This document shows, piece after piece, positions 8,296 to 15,989 of a stretch of DNA of 64,000 bases (the first letter of the stretch is position 1; each line of letters starts with the position of its first letter). A program made the translations under genes and the position numbers. This DNA is from Pseudomonadota bacterium (lineage in GTDB: Bacteria; Myxococcota_A; UBA796; SXON01). The notes under the pieces were generated by a model that was not told the origin of the DNA, ran no database searches, and was given only the letters and a program-made list of their open reading frames with translations. The stretch is taken from positions 113,744-177,743 of the forward strand of contig JAUXQH010000175.1 in assembly GCA_030685065.1 (NCBI GenBank), given 5' to 3'.

Positions 8296-10854
8296 AGTGG
8301 CGGTGACGGCGGGCCCGGTGTCGTCCCCGAGGATGTAGAGATCGCGCTGGGTCCGAAGCCCGGCGCGGTCCTCGGCGACGATCACGTAGTGGTTGGTGCC
8401 CGCGACGATCGGCACGACGAGGTCGAGCTCGGTGCGACGCCCCGTGGTGGCGCGCCAAGCCATCTTCTCCCGATCGTGGTCCAAGGTGGGCGTGGTGCGG
8501 ACCCGGTTCATCGTCTCCGGACCCGCGTAGACCACCATGTGGTCGAGTCCGCGGTCATCGCTCGCGCGGATGCGGAGGCGCGTGGAGCCGACGGGCAGCA
8601 CGGTCGGCAGGTCCGCGCCCTCGAGGCTCTCTACCGTCAGGCTGGGGGACTCGAGGCGAAGGGGCGCGCCGTTGCGCTGGAGCTGGAGATCCCACGTCGT
8701 GAGGCGTTTACCCTCGCCGGTGACCGTGACGTCGAGGGGGAGGATGTCCCCACGCCAGGTCGAGCTGACGCGGAGGCGGAGCTCGAGGCGCGCGGTGCTG
8801 TGGGCGGCGGCCGAGACCGAGTCGCTCACCGCGTCGACGAGCTCGATGCCCTCCACGTTCGGGAACGCGACGCGCGCCTCGAGCGCGGAGAGGAGCCGGT
8901 CGCTTCGATTCTCCACGTCGAGCGCGATGCGGAGCTCGTTCGCGGTGCCGGTGGGGAGGGCGCGTGCCGTCACCGCGATGACGGGGAGCGGCTCTCCCAC
9001 GGTGGTGATCGCGTGGGGGAGGAGCGTGCGCGACGCGATGCCGTCGGCTTCGAGCGTGACGCCCACGCGGTCGGTGCGGGTGGAGAGGCCCCGATCGAGC
9101 GAGACGGTGACGGTGCCCGCGCGGGATTCCCCGCGCTCCAGGCGGCCCAGCGGGAGCACCAGGTCATCCCAGGCCGGGTTGACCGACTCGAGCCGCAAGG
9201 CAGCCCGGTACAGCGTGGGCCCGCGATTGGTGACCGTGGCGACGAGCTGCGTGGTCTGGCCCGCCGCGGGCTGGGTGGAGAGGCTCCAACGCACCTCGAC
9301 GACCGGGTCACCGTCGGGCGGCGCGGGCGCCGCGCTCCAGTCGATCCCGCGCTGCTTGAAGGCGGCGGCCACCTTCACGTCCTCCGCCGCGGCGAGGCTG
9401 GACTCGAGCCCCCGCGCGGACGCGAGCAGCTCCTGACGCGTGGGCCCGGAGGCGGCGGACACCACCGCGGCGGCGACCTCGAGGGCGCGGTCCTCCTCTC
9501 CCGACGCGTGCCGCAGGATGGGGGTGCCGGGCCGGAAACGCCGGCGCTCGCGCACGGGGGAGGGGTACCAGGCGCCGCCCTCGTCGAAGCGCACGGCCTC
9601 GAGCGCGATGTCGGGCACCAGCCCGATGTCCGCGACGTGGGTGCCCCCTTCGAGCAGGTATTCGGCCACCGTGAGCTTCAGCTTGATCGCGGGGTCGAGC
9701 TGATAGACCTTCTGCACGGTGCCCTTTCCGAACGAAGTGGCGCCGATCAGGATGGCGCGGTCGAGCCGCGCGAGCGCCCCCGCCAGGATCTCCGAGCCCG
9801 AGGCGGTCGCGTGGTCCATGAGGACGGCGATCGGCATCGTGTGCCCGGGGCTCTCGGGGTGGGCGTCGAGCCGCGGCACCAGCCCGGGTACCGGCGCCCC
9901 TCCGCGTCCGACCGTGCTCACGATGAGTCCGGCTTGGAGGAACGTGTCGGCCGCCTGTGCCGATTGCAGGAGGGACCCCCCGGTGTTCCCGCGGAGGTCG
10001 ATGATGAGCCCCTGCTGGAGCCCGCCGTTCGCCGCGAGCTCCGACAGCGCCTCGGCGAGGTAGGTGCGGGTCTGCTCGGAGAAGTGCGCGATGGTGACGA
10101 CGCCGACGCCGCCCGGACCCCGCGAGGCCTCCACGTTGCGGATCGTCAGCTCCTCACGCCGCAGCACGAGCGTGACCCGCGCCGCGCCGCGGAGCACCGC
10201 GAGCGTGACCGTCGTCCCGACGGCGCCCCGGATGCGATCCGTCGCGTCCCCCGGGACCATGCCGACGGTCGAGACCCCGTCGATGGTGAGGAGGCGATCC
10301 GCGGGGCGGAGCCCGCCGCGCGCCGCCGGCCCGCCCTCCACCAGGTCACGGACGAACAGGCCGTCATCGTCGACGCTGATCGTGGCGCCCACCCCGGAGA
10401 GCGTGCCCGAGAGGCGCTCGTCGAAGCGCTCCAGCCCCGCGGCGTGGAGCACCACCGAGTGGCGATCGAGCGATTTGACGGCGCCGCGCAGGATCTCGAC
10501 GCGAAGATCGATCTCGGGGTCGATGGGACGTTCCGCGCTTCGGACGGCGTCTTCGAGCTTCGCGAGCGCGGGTCCGAGCTGCCCGCGGTCGAGCGTGACC
10601 GTGGCCTTCCAGTCCCCGTGGCCGTCCCGCAGGGAGACCACGCCCCCCGACGTGTCGGTGAGCAGCCACTCGATCCGCGTCTCGAGGTGATCCGCGGCCC
10701 CGGCCAACATCTGGTCCGGGGTCAGGGTCTCCGGGCGCAGGTAGTGCGCGTCGATGAGCTGCAGCGCTCGATCGTAGAGGGCCTGATCCCCGGCGAGCGC
10801 GCTCGGGACGAGGCTCCGGAGGAGGAAGGGTAAGAGGGCGAGGAGCGGCAGCAT
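8287..10854 (-). CDS. S41-family C-terminal processing peptidase (Ctp/Prc) with long C-terminal extension
   Basis: An 855-residue exported serine protease. The start at 10854 gives a signal peptide (MLPLLALLPFLLRSLVPSALA); the frame is open further upstream over larB, but that is a shadow. A helical N-terminal region is followed by a PDZ domain (about 150-235, GGLRPADRLLTIDG) and the S41 catalytic core. The Ser/Lys dyad is S352 in ATASGSE and K377 in SFGKGTVQ, with DLRGNTGG at 287-294 forming the usual oxyanion-side motif. Known Ctp proteases trim or degrade periplasmic and membrane proteins. The catalytic part ends near residue 440. The remaining 400 residues are beta-rich, with CARDB-like stretches (VEVRWSLSTQPAAGQTTQLV), perhaps for substrate or surface binding. 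It is divergent from larB, with only 39 bp between starts. Confidence 0.88.
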   Translation of the reverse strand: MLPLLALLPFLLRSLVPSALAGDQALYDRALQLIDAHYLRPETLTPDQMLAGAADHLETRIEWLLTDTSGGVVSLRDGHGDWKATVTLDRGQLGPALAKLEDAVRSAERPIDPEIDLRVEILRGAVKSLDRHSVVLHAAGLERFDERLSGTLSGVGATISVDDDGLFVRDLVEGGPAARGGLRPADRLLTIDGVSTVGMVPGDATDRIRGAVGTTVTLAVLRGAARVTLVLRREELTIRNVEASRGPGGVGVVTIAHFSEQTRTYLAEALSELAANGGLQQGLIIDLRGNTGGSLLQSAQAADTFLQAGLIVSTVGRGGAPVPGLVPRLDAHPESPGHTMPIAVLMDHATASGSEILAGALARLDRAILIGATSFGKGTVQKVYQLDPAIKLKLTVAEYLLEGGTHVADIGLVPDIALEAVRFDEGGAWYPSPVRERRRFRPGTPILRHASGEEDRALEVAAAVVSAASGPTRQELLASARGLESSLAAAEDVKVAAAFKQRGIDWSAAPAPPDGDPVVEVRWSLSTQPAAGQTTQLVATVTNRGPTLYRAALRLESVNPAWDDLVLPLGRLERGESRAGTVTVSLDRGLSTRTDRVGVTLEADGIASRTLLPHAITTVGEPLPVIAVTARALPTGTANELRIALDVENRSDRLLSALEARVAFPNVEGIELVDAVSDSVSAAAHSTARLELRLRVSSTWRGDILPLDVTVTGEGKRLTTWDLQLQRNGAPLRLESPSLTVESLEGADLPTVLPVGSTRLRIRASDDRGLDHMVVYAGPETMNRVRTTPTLDHDREKMAWRATTGRRTELDLVVPIVAGTNHYVIVAEDRAGLRTQRDLYILGDDTGPAVTATPD

Positions 10855-10893
10855 CACGCGACACACAGGGTATATGACGCCGAGGGGATTGCC

Positions 10894-11655
10894 GTGGACC
10901 GCGTGGCTGTACTCGAGCTCTTGGACGCCGTTCGTGACGGGCGGACCGACGTCGGGGTCGCCATCGAGCGTCTCTCGGTCGCCGCGGTCACGCTCACCTA
11001 TGCCACCGTCGACGTGCATCGGGCCCTGCGCACCGGCGTTCCCGAGGTGATCTACGGCGCGGGCAAGACGGGGCCGCAGATCGCCGGGATCCTCGAGGCG
11101 CTGCACTGCCGCGGGCAGGACGGCCTGGTCACCCGCATCGAGGCCCACAAGGCCGCCGAGGTGATCGCGAGCCTCCCGCTCGCCGCGTTCGTGTGGTCCT
11201 CCGACGCCCGCGTGCTCCTGTCGCGCGTCGGCGAGGTCCCCGAGCTCGTGGGCAGCATCGCCGTCGTGAGCGCCGGGACCAGCGATCACTCGGTCGCGGA
11301 AGAGGCCGCCGTGGTCGCCGAGGCGCTGGGGAACAACGTGGTCCGCATCACGGACGTCGGCGTGGCGGGCATCCACCGCGTCCTCGCCCAGATCGATCTG
11401 CTGCGGACCATGCGCGTCATCATCGTGGTGGCGGGGATGGACGGCGCGCTGCCCGGGGTCGTCGCGGGGCTGGTGCGCGTGCCCGTCATCGCGGTGCCGA
11501 CGAGCGTGGGCTACGGCGCGAGCTTCGGCGGCGTCGCGGCGCTGCTGACCATGCTCAACGCGTGCTCCCCGGGCGTCACCGTGGTCAACATCGACAACGG
11601 CTTCGGCGCCGCCTACCAGGCCTCGCTCATCAACCAGCTCGATCGGGTGCGGTAG
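10894..11655 (+). CDS. larB: Nickel-pincer cofactor biosynthesis protein LarB
   Basis: LarB carboxylates and hydrolyses nicotinic acid adenine dinucleotide to pyridinium-3,5-dicarboxylate mononucleotide, the first step in making the nickel-pincer cofactor of lactate racemase-type enzymes. The 253-residue product carries the PurE/AIR-carboxylase-like C-terminal domain (VSAGTSDHSVAEEA, GMDGALPGVVAGLVRVPVI, PTSVGYGASFGGVAAL) and an N-terminal segment with VIYGAGKT, all typical of LarB. The GTG start is preceded by GAGGGG. Its stop directly abuts the larC start. LarE, the sulfur insertion protein, and LarA, the client racemase, are not in the window and must be elsewhere if the pathway is complete. 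Confidence 0.93.
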   Translation: MDRVAVLELLDAVRDGRTDVGVAIERLSVAAVTLTYATVDVHRALRTGVPEVIYGAGKTGPQIAGILEALHCRGQDGLVTRIEAHKAAEVIASLPLAAFVWSSDARVLLSRVGEVPELVGSIAVVSAGTSDHSVAEEAAVVAEALGNNVVRITDVGVAGIHRVLAQIDLLRTMRVIIVVAGMDGALPGVVAGLVRVPVIAVPTSVGYGASFGGVAALLTMLNACSPGVTVVNIDNGFGAAYQASLINQLDRVR

Positions 11656-12987
11656 GTGGGGCGCGTCTTGTTCCTCGACTGCTTCGCGGGCATCGCCGGA
11701 GACATGACGGTGGCCGCGCTGATCCACGCCGGCGCACCGCTCTCGGACGTGCTCGCCGAGGTGCGCGCGCTCCCCGTGTGGGGATGGGACGCACGGGTCG
11801 AGCGGGTGCACCGGGGCGCCTACGCGGCCACACGCTTCGTGGTGGAGCCGACGGGCGCGCCCGCGGGGGAGGCGGAGACAGGGAGCGGGCACGATCACGG
11901 GCATTCCCATCAGCATGCTCACGGGCACGATCACGGCCACGGTCACGGGTCTGTCGCGGACTCGAACGCCGGCTCCGCCGTCGACCCCTGGGCGGGGCAA
12001 CCTCCGCGTACGTGGCGGACCATCCGCCGGATGTTGGAGCAGGCGCGGTTGCGGCCCCGTGTGCGCACGCGCTCGCTCGCGACGTTCGCGGTGCTCGCCG
12101 AGGCCGAGGCCCGGGTGCACGGCACCCCGGTGGACGACGTGGCGTTCCACGAGGTCGGCGCGGTCGACTCGATCGTGGACATCGTGGCCGCGTGCGCCGC
12201 GATGGAGTGCCTCGACGTCGACACCATCGTCGCCTCCCCGCTGCCGATGGGCCACGGCCAGGTACGGACGGCCCACGGGCTCCTCCCGGTGCCTGTCCCC
12301 GCTACGGTCGAGGTGTTGCGCGGTTTTCCGGTGGTGCCGTTTCCCTACGCGGGCGAGCTGGTCACGCCGACCGGCGCCGCGCTCGTTGCCGCCCTCGCGC
12401 GTCCGGGCCACATGCCGGCGATGCGCGTGGAGCTGGTCGGATACGGCGCGGGCACCCGCGACCCGTCCACCCACGCCAACGTGGTGCGGGCGGTGCTGGG
12501 GCGCGGGGAGGCCGGCGCGGCGGCCGAGGTGGTCGAGCTCCGCGCGCAGGTCGACGACCTGACGGGAGAGTCCGTGCCCGGGCTGATCGAGGCCCTGTTC
12601 GCCGCGGGCGCGGTAGATGCGTACGTGGCACCGGTGACGATGAAAAAGGGGCGTCCGGGCCTCGCCATCACCGCGCTCTCGTCCGCCGAGGACCGCGTCG
12701 CCGTGGGCGAGGCGCTCATCCGGCACGCGGGGACGCTCGGGTATCGATGGTCCATGCATCCGCGCGAGGTCGCCGCGCGGCGGCTGGTGCCGGTGCAGAC
12801 CCCGTGGGGGGAGGTCCGCGTGAAGGTCGCCGAGCGGGACGGCCGCGTGGTGCACGCTGCCCCCGAGCACGAGGATTGCGCCCGCGTCGCGCTGGCGGGG
12901 GGGGTCCCGGTCGCCGAGGTGCGCGGCGCCGCGCTCGCCGCCTGGGCCGGTTCCCGGAGCGGCGCGTCGGGCGGACAGGCGGGTTAG
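11656..12987 (+). CDS. larC: Nickel-pincer cofactor nickel insertase LarC (single reading frame)
   Basis: LarC inserts nickel into the dithiolated pyridinium precursor in a CTP-dependent reaction, completing the pincer cofactor. The 443-residue product begins FLDCFAGIAGDMTVAALI, the conserved LarC opening, and contains a His-rich segment (HDHGHSHQHAHGHDHGHG, about residues 79-96), a likely nickel-storage or nickel-delivery loop. HEVGAVDSIVDIV and the C-terminal QVDDLTGE follow. In Lactobacillus plantarum larC is split and needs a programmed frameshift; here it is one uninterrupted frame. The GTG start follows the larB stop with no gap, implying translational coupling. Confidence 0.93.
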   Translation: MGRVLFLDCFAGIAGDMTVAALIHAGAPLSDVLAEVRALPVWGWDARVERVHRGAYAATRFVVEPTGAPAGEAETGSGHDHGHSHQHAHGHDHGHGHGSVADSNAGSAVDPWAGQPPRTWRTIRRMLEQARLRPRVRTRSLATFAVLAEAEARVHGTPVDDVAFHEVGAVDSIVDIVAACAAMECLDVDTIVASPLPMGHGQVRTAHGLLPVPVPATVEVLRGFPVVPFPYAGELVTPTGAALVAALARPGHMPAMRVELVGYGAGTRDPSTHANVVRAVLGRGEAGAAAEVVELRAQVDDLTGESVPGLIEALFAAGAVDAYVAPVTMKKGRPGLAITALSSAEDRVAVGEALIRHAGTLGYRWSMHPREVAARRLVPVQTPWGEVRVKVAERDGRVVHAAPEHEDCARVALAGGVPVAEVRGAALAAWAGSRSGASGGQAG

Positions 12988-12995
12988 TTGGCGGG

Positions 12996-13679
12996 ATGCC
13001 TTTGTCCGGCACCGACCTGCTCGCGCGCCTCATCGCCATCGTGCCTTCCCCGTTGATCGTGGCGGATCTGACGGGGCGCATCCTCCTGTTCAACGCCGCC
13101 GCCGAACGAGCGCTGGGGTACCCGGAGAACGAGGCGTGCGGCCACCTGCACGTCACCGATCTGTACCACCATCCGGAGGAGGCTCGGCGTGTCGGGCGGC
13201 GCCTGCGGGGCTTGACGGCCGAGGGTGCGGGCGCGCACGCGCAGGCGCGCTTCGACGTGACCCTCCGGGCGCGCAACGGAGAGCTCATCCCCGTGCGGCT
13301 CTCCGCGTCCCTCCTCCGCGGCCCCGACGGTGCCGAGTGCGCCTCGCTCGGCGTGTTCGAAGACCGTCGGGAGTACGTCGCGCTCGACAAGCGGCTGGAG
13401 GACGCCGCGGTGCAGGTGGAGACCGTGGAGCGCCGCACCGTCGGCGTCGTCGCCGTCGCGTCGGCGGTGCACGAGATGGCCCAGCCGCTGACCGCGGCGA
13501 TGGGAAACGTGGAGATGTTGCTGCTCGAGACGCAGCTGCCCGAGGCGGTGACCTTGCGGCTGAAGCGCACCTATGACCAGCTCGAGCGCCTGGGAGCGAT
13601 CGTGAGTCGCTTCGCGCGGGTCGGGCGGCGGCACCCCGGTCGGGACACGCCTCTGTCCGGCGGGGGGATGGCCGGATGA
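12996..13679 (+). CDS. PAS-domain protein with histidine-kinase dimerisation helices but no ATPase domain
   Basis: A 227-residue soluble protein. Residues 5-125 form a PAS sensor (LIVADLTGRILLFNAAAERALGY). A short coiled segment follows, then an H-box-like helix around H159 (SAVHEMAQPLTAAMGNVEML), which matches the phospho-acceptor helix of sensor histidine kinases. The protein ends soon after the second helix; there are no N, G1 or G2 boxes of the HATPase domain in this or any overlapping frame. It may be phosphorylated in trans by another kinase, may act as a phosphotransfer protein, or may be a decayed kinase. The stop overlaps the next start (ATGA), so it is made together with the universal stress protein. 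The start at 12996 lies 8 bp after larC. Confidence 0.72.
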   Translation: MPLSGTDLLARLIAIVPSPLIVADLTGRILLFNAAAERALGYPENEACGHLHVTDLYHHPEEARRVGRRLRGLTAEGAGAHAQARFDVTLRARNGELIPVRLSASLLRGPDGAECASLGVFEDRREYVALDKRLEDAAVQVETVERRTVGVVAVASAVHEMAQPLTAAMGNVEMLLLETQLPEAVTLRLKRTYDQLERLGAIVSRFARVGRRHPGRDTPLSGGGMAG

Positions 13680-14479
13680 CGCCGGTCGCCCTCCGGGTCG
13701 TCGCGACGCTCGCCCTCGACCACCGCGACGAGGCCGTTCTGGGCGCGGTCGCCGCGCTCGCCGCCCGGCGCCCCTGCGAGGTGACGCTCCTCCACGTACT
13801 CGGCCGTGACCGCGCGGCCGCGGCCGCGGCCCTCGAGGCCCGGGCAGCCAGCCTCGGCGTGTCGGCCGCTGTCCGCCTGGTCGTGGGGGCGGTTGACGAA
13901 GCCGCGACCGCCGTGCTCGCGGAGCTCGGCGCCGACCTGCTCGTGGTGGGGCGGAGCGCCGCCGCCGAGGGGGCGTCCGCGTGGGGGCCGCATGGCCGCG
14001 CCTTGTTGCGCGCTGCCGGGTGCCCTGTGCTGATCGTGCCCGCGGGCGCCTCGGTCGGCTTCCGGCGAGCCGCGGTGGGGATGGATCTGTCTACCTCCGC
14101 GCTCGACACCCTCGCGTTCGTCGGGGACCTCTGCGACGAGCTCGTCTGCGTGGTCGCGCTGGATCCGGAAGGGGACGAGGGGAACGTGGCGGGGATCGAG
14201 GCGAACGTGCGAGAGGCCGTCGCGGCGCGGGGCCTGCCGGTACCCGAGATCCTCACGCGTGCCGGGGCGGCGCCAGCGGACGTTCTGCTCGCGGTGTCTT
14301 CCGAATCGGGTGCCGACGTGGAACTGATCGCGGTCGGTACGCGTGGATTGAGTGCATTGGCCGTCGCGTTCCTCGGGAGCACGGCCGAGCGTCTCGCGGG
14401 CCGTAGCCCGCTTCCGGTGTTGGTCGTACGCCGTCGCGGGGAATCGCGCGGCCTCCTCGGAGCGTTGTTCGGACCATGA
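13676..14479 (+). CDS. Tandem universal stress protein (UspA family)
   Basis: A 267-residue protein with two Usp folds in a row. The first (about 1-128) ends in ADLLVVGRSAAA and CPVLIVPAG. The second (about 129-257) has the classical nucleotide-binding signature GTRGLSALAVAFLGSTAERL followed by PVLVVR, the G-x2-G-x9-G-S/T pattern of ATP-binding Usp proteins; the first domain has a degenerate version of it. Such proteins bind ATP or other ligands and modulate stress responses in the cytoplasm. It overlaps the PAS protein gene upstream and the secreted protein gene downstream by ATGA, so all three are likely translated from one message with larBC. Confidence 0.85.
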   Translation: MTPVALRVVATLALDHRDEAVLGAVAALAARRPCEVTLLHVLGRDRAAAAAALEARAASLGVSAAVRLVVGAVDEAATAVLAELGADLLVVGRSAAAEGASAWGPHGRALLRAAGCPVLIVPAGASVGFRRAAVGMDLSTSALDTLAFVGDLCDELVCVVALDPEGDEGNVAGIEANVREAVAARGLPVPEILTRAGAAPADVLLAVSSESGADVELIAVGTRGLSALAVAFLGSTAERLAGRSPLPVLVVRRRGESRGLLGALFGP

Positions 14480-15423
14480 TGCTGCTGCTCCTCCTGGTCG
14501 GTCGCGCGGATGCCATCCAGCTCGAGGCTCGGGAGGGCCCCTGCCCCGTAGGGGTCGGCACGGTGAAGGTGTACGAGAAGCTCAGCGCGAACGCCGCGGG
14601 AGGATTCGATTCGGACCTCGCGTCGTACTCGAGCGGCGAACAGTGGCGCGCGTACCGCCTCGCGACCTGCTCGGACAACCTGCTCTCGCTGTATGGCGCC
14701 GACCTGCTCGCCCTCGTGCCCGCCGATCGCGACCGCGTGAAGGCGGCGCTCCCCGAGGCCCTCAAGGTCGTGGTCGAGTCGGCCGCGACCCCCGGGGCGT
14801 TGCCGCCGATCTGGGAGCGGTATCGCGTGGCCGCCGCGCTCTACGAGGCGCTCGGCAAGGATCACCGCTTTCTCGGGGATCTGCTCCTCGAGGCCAGCTG
14901 GACCGCGCGCGACGAGGCTGTCGGCGTCTACGTGGGGCTCGAGGGCCCGATCGCCGCGCGCGCCCTGCTGGACGCGGGGTGGGAGGAGCTCAAGAAGCCG
15001 CTCGCGCCCGCCGACCGGAAGAAGGTGCTCTACAACCTCGCCCGCATCGCCCATCGCGGCGGGTGGGGGGCCGAGCGCGCCGGCCTGCTCGCGAGCTTCG
15101 AGGCCGCCGGGCCGACGACCGCCCACGAGCGCGAGGCCCTCGCGCGGTTCCGCAAGATCGCCGATGAGGTCGAGCCCGCGCTCCAGGACGCGGTGATCAC
15201 CCACTTCACCGCCGCCCTGCGCGGGGAGCTCCCCTACGCGGAGAAGGTCCGCATCACGTACCAGCTCGCGGATCTGCTCCGTCGCCGCGGCCGGGATCGC
15301 GAGGCCGCGCCTCTGTACTTCCTCGTGCTGAACGACCGCGAGGCGCCCGATCAGCTCCGGAGCATGGCGGTGTTCCTGGCGGGGCCGCTGCTCGAGAAGC
15401 TCGAGGCCCAGCCCCGTCGCTGA
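14476..15423 (+). CDS. Hypothetical secreted helical protein
   Basis: A 315-residue protein of unknown family. The N-terminus (MMLLLLLVGRADA) is a short signal peptide with a plausible signal peptidase I site after ADA; two consecutive ATG codons (14476 and 14479) are possible starts, the first overlapping the upstream stop. There is a pair of early Cys residues (in EGPCPVG and LATCSDN) that could form a disulfide. The rest is alpha-helical and Ala/Leu/Glu-rich, with repeats resembling tetratricopeptide hairpins (LADLLRRRGRDREAAPLYFL). It ends the larB-usp transcript, with 38 bp before the next gene. No function is proposed. Confidence 0.6.
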   Translation: MMLLLLLVGRADAIQLEAREGPCPVGVGTVKVYEKLSANAAGGFDSDLASYSSGEQWRAYRLATCSDNLLSLYGADLLALVPADRDRVKAALPEALKVVVESAATPGALPPIWERYRVAAALYEALGKDHRFLGDLLLEASWTARDEAVGVYVGLEGPIAARALLDAGWEELKKPLAPADRKKVLYNLARIAHRGGWGAERAGLLASFEAAGPTTAHEREALARFRKIADEVEPALQDAVITHFTAALRGELPYAEKVRITYQLADLLRRRGRDREAAPLYFLVLNDREAPDQLRSMAVFLAGPLLEKLEAQPRR

Positions 15424-15430
15424 GAGTTGA

Positions 15431-15446
15431 CTGAACGAATGTTCAG
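15431..15446. promoter_or_regulatory. Perfect palindrome CTGAAC-N4-GTTCAG, probable operator
   Basis: A 6-bp perfect inverted repeat with a 4-bp spacer lies 15 bp before the start of the VOC-family gene. The GAAC-N4-GTTC core resembles LexA SOS boxes of Gram-positive bacteria and, apart from two central positions, the box reported for Myxococcus. TetR-family operators look similar. It probably controls the following gene. Confidence 0.45.
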
Positions 15447-15461
15447 GTGTAGATCGGGGGC

Positions 15462-15887
15462 ATGGGACGGACAGCGGGGGAAGGGGACGTGGTGATGCTC
15501 CGCATTCACGCGCGTGACACCGCGCGCGCGGCGTGCTTCTACGCCGCGCTGTTCGGCTGGATCGTGGGGGAGCCGGGCGCGGCGGGGCTGGCCTTCAGCA
15601 CCCCCGGAGGCCTGCGCGGGGTGTTCCGACAGGGCGAGCCCTCGACCGCCGGGCCCGAGATCTTCGTCGGGGTGGCCGACCTCGGGGCCGCCTTGCGCCG
15701 GGCGGTGGCGCTCGGTGCGATGGCGCTCGTGCGGCCGGGGCCGGCGCCGGGGGGCGGGCGGGTCGCGGTGGTGCTCGATCCGGAGGGAAACCGGATCGGC
15801 CTGTTCGAGGCCCCCGGCGCGTCGGCGGCCGGCCCTCCCCAACCGGAAGGGGAGCCGATCTTCCAGCCCCGAGCGGCCCTTCGTTGA
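15462..15887 (+). CDS. VOC-superfamily (glyoxalase/bleomycin-resistance-like) protein
   Basis: A 141-residue protein with the paired beta-alpha-beta-beta-beta pattern of the vicinal oxygen chelate fold. The N-terminal half has LRIHARDTARAACFYAALFGW, split here by its usual conserved positions (R, FY, LFGW). The C-terminal half has VAVVLDPEGNRIGLFE, where the last Glu is a usual metal ligand. VOC proteins include glyoxalases, dioxygenases and antibiotic-binding proteins, so the substrate cannot be predicted. The last 25 residues are a disordered tail. A perfect palindrome lies just upstream, suggesting repressor control. TAGATC stands 6 bp before the ATG, close to the leaderless promoter pattern seen at other genes in the window. 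Confidence 0.8.
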   Translation: MGRTAGEGDVVMLRIHARDTARAACFYAALFGWIVGEPGAAGLAFSTPGGLRGVFRQGEPSTAGPEIFVGVADLGAALRRAVALGAMALVRPGPAPGGGRVAVVLDPEGNRIGLFEAPGASAAGPPQPEGEPIFQPRAALR

Positions 15888-15928
15888 AGCCGCCGTGCCG
15901 CGTGAGCCGGTCGCCTTGACGGGGGCGC

Positions 15929-15989
15929 TTGCCCGGCGGCAGCCGGTGTGTATGTGGTTATGTCGGTTTTCTCCTGAAGAGGTAAAGTC
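15929..15989 (+). promoter_or_regulatory. Possible promoter and strong ribosome binding site of the SPFH-GYF gene
   Basis: This is a locally AT-richer stretch. TTGCCC (15929-15934) and TATGTG (15951-15956) are 16 bp apart and could be -35 and -10 boxes. GAAGAGG at 15976-15982 is a clear Shine-Dalgarno 7 bp before the ATG at 15990. The ribosome site is convincing, the promoter only possible. Confidence 0.35.

Noticed and set aside
11892..11949. His-codon-rich CACGGGCACGATC-type repeats in larC taken for a DNA repeat element
   Set aside because: They encode the His-rich loop that LarC proteins normally have.
8287..12870. 1527-codon frame on the minus strand including the S41 protease
   Set aside because: The upstream 670 codons run antisense to larB and larC and have shadow composition; the protease signal peptide starts at 10854.
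12996..13679. Frameshifted or broken histidine kinase
   Set aside because: No ATPase-domain motifs exist in any frame downstream; the next gene is an intact stress protein that overlaps the stop.
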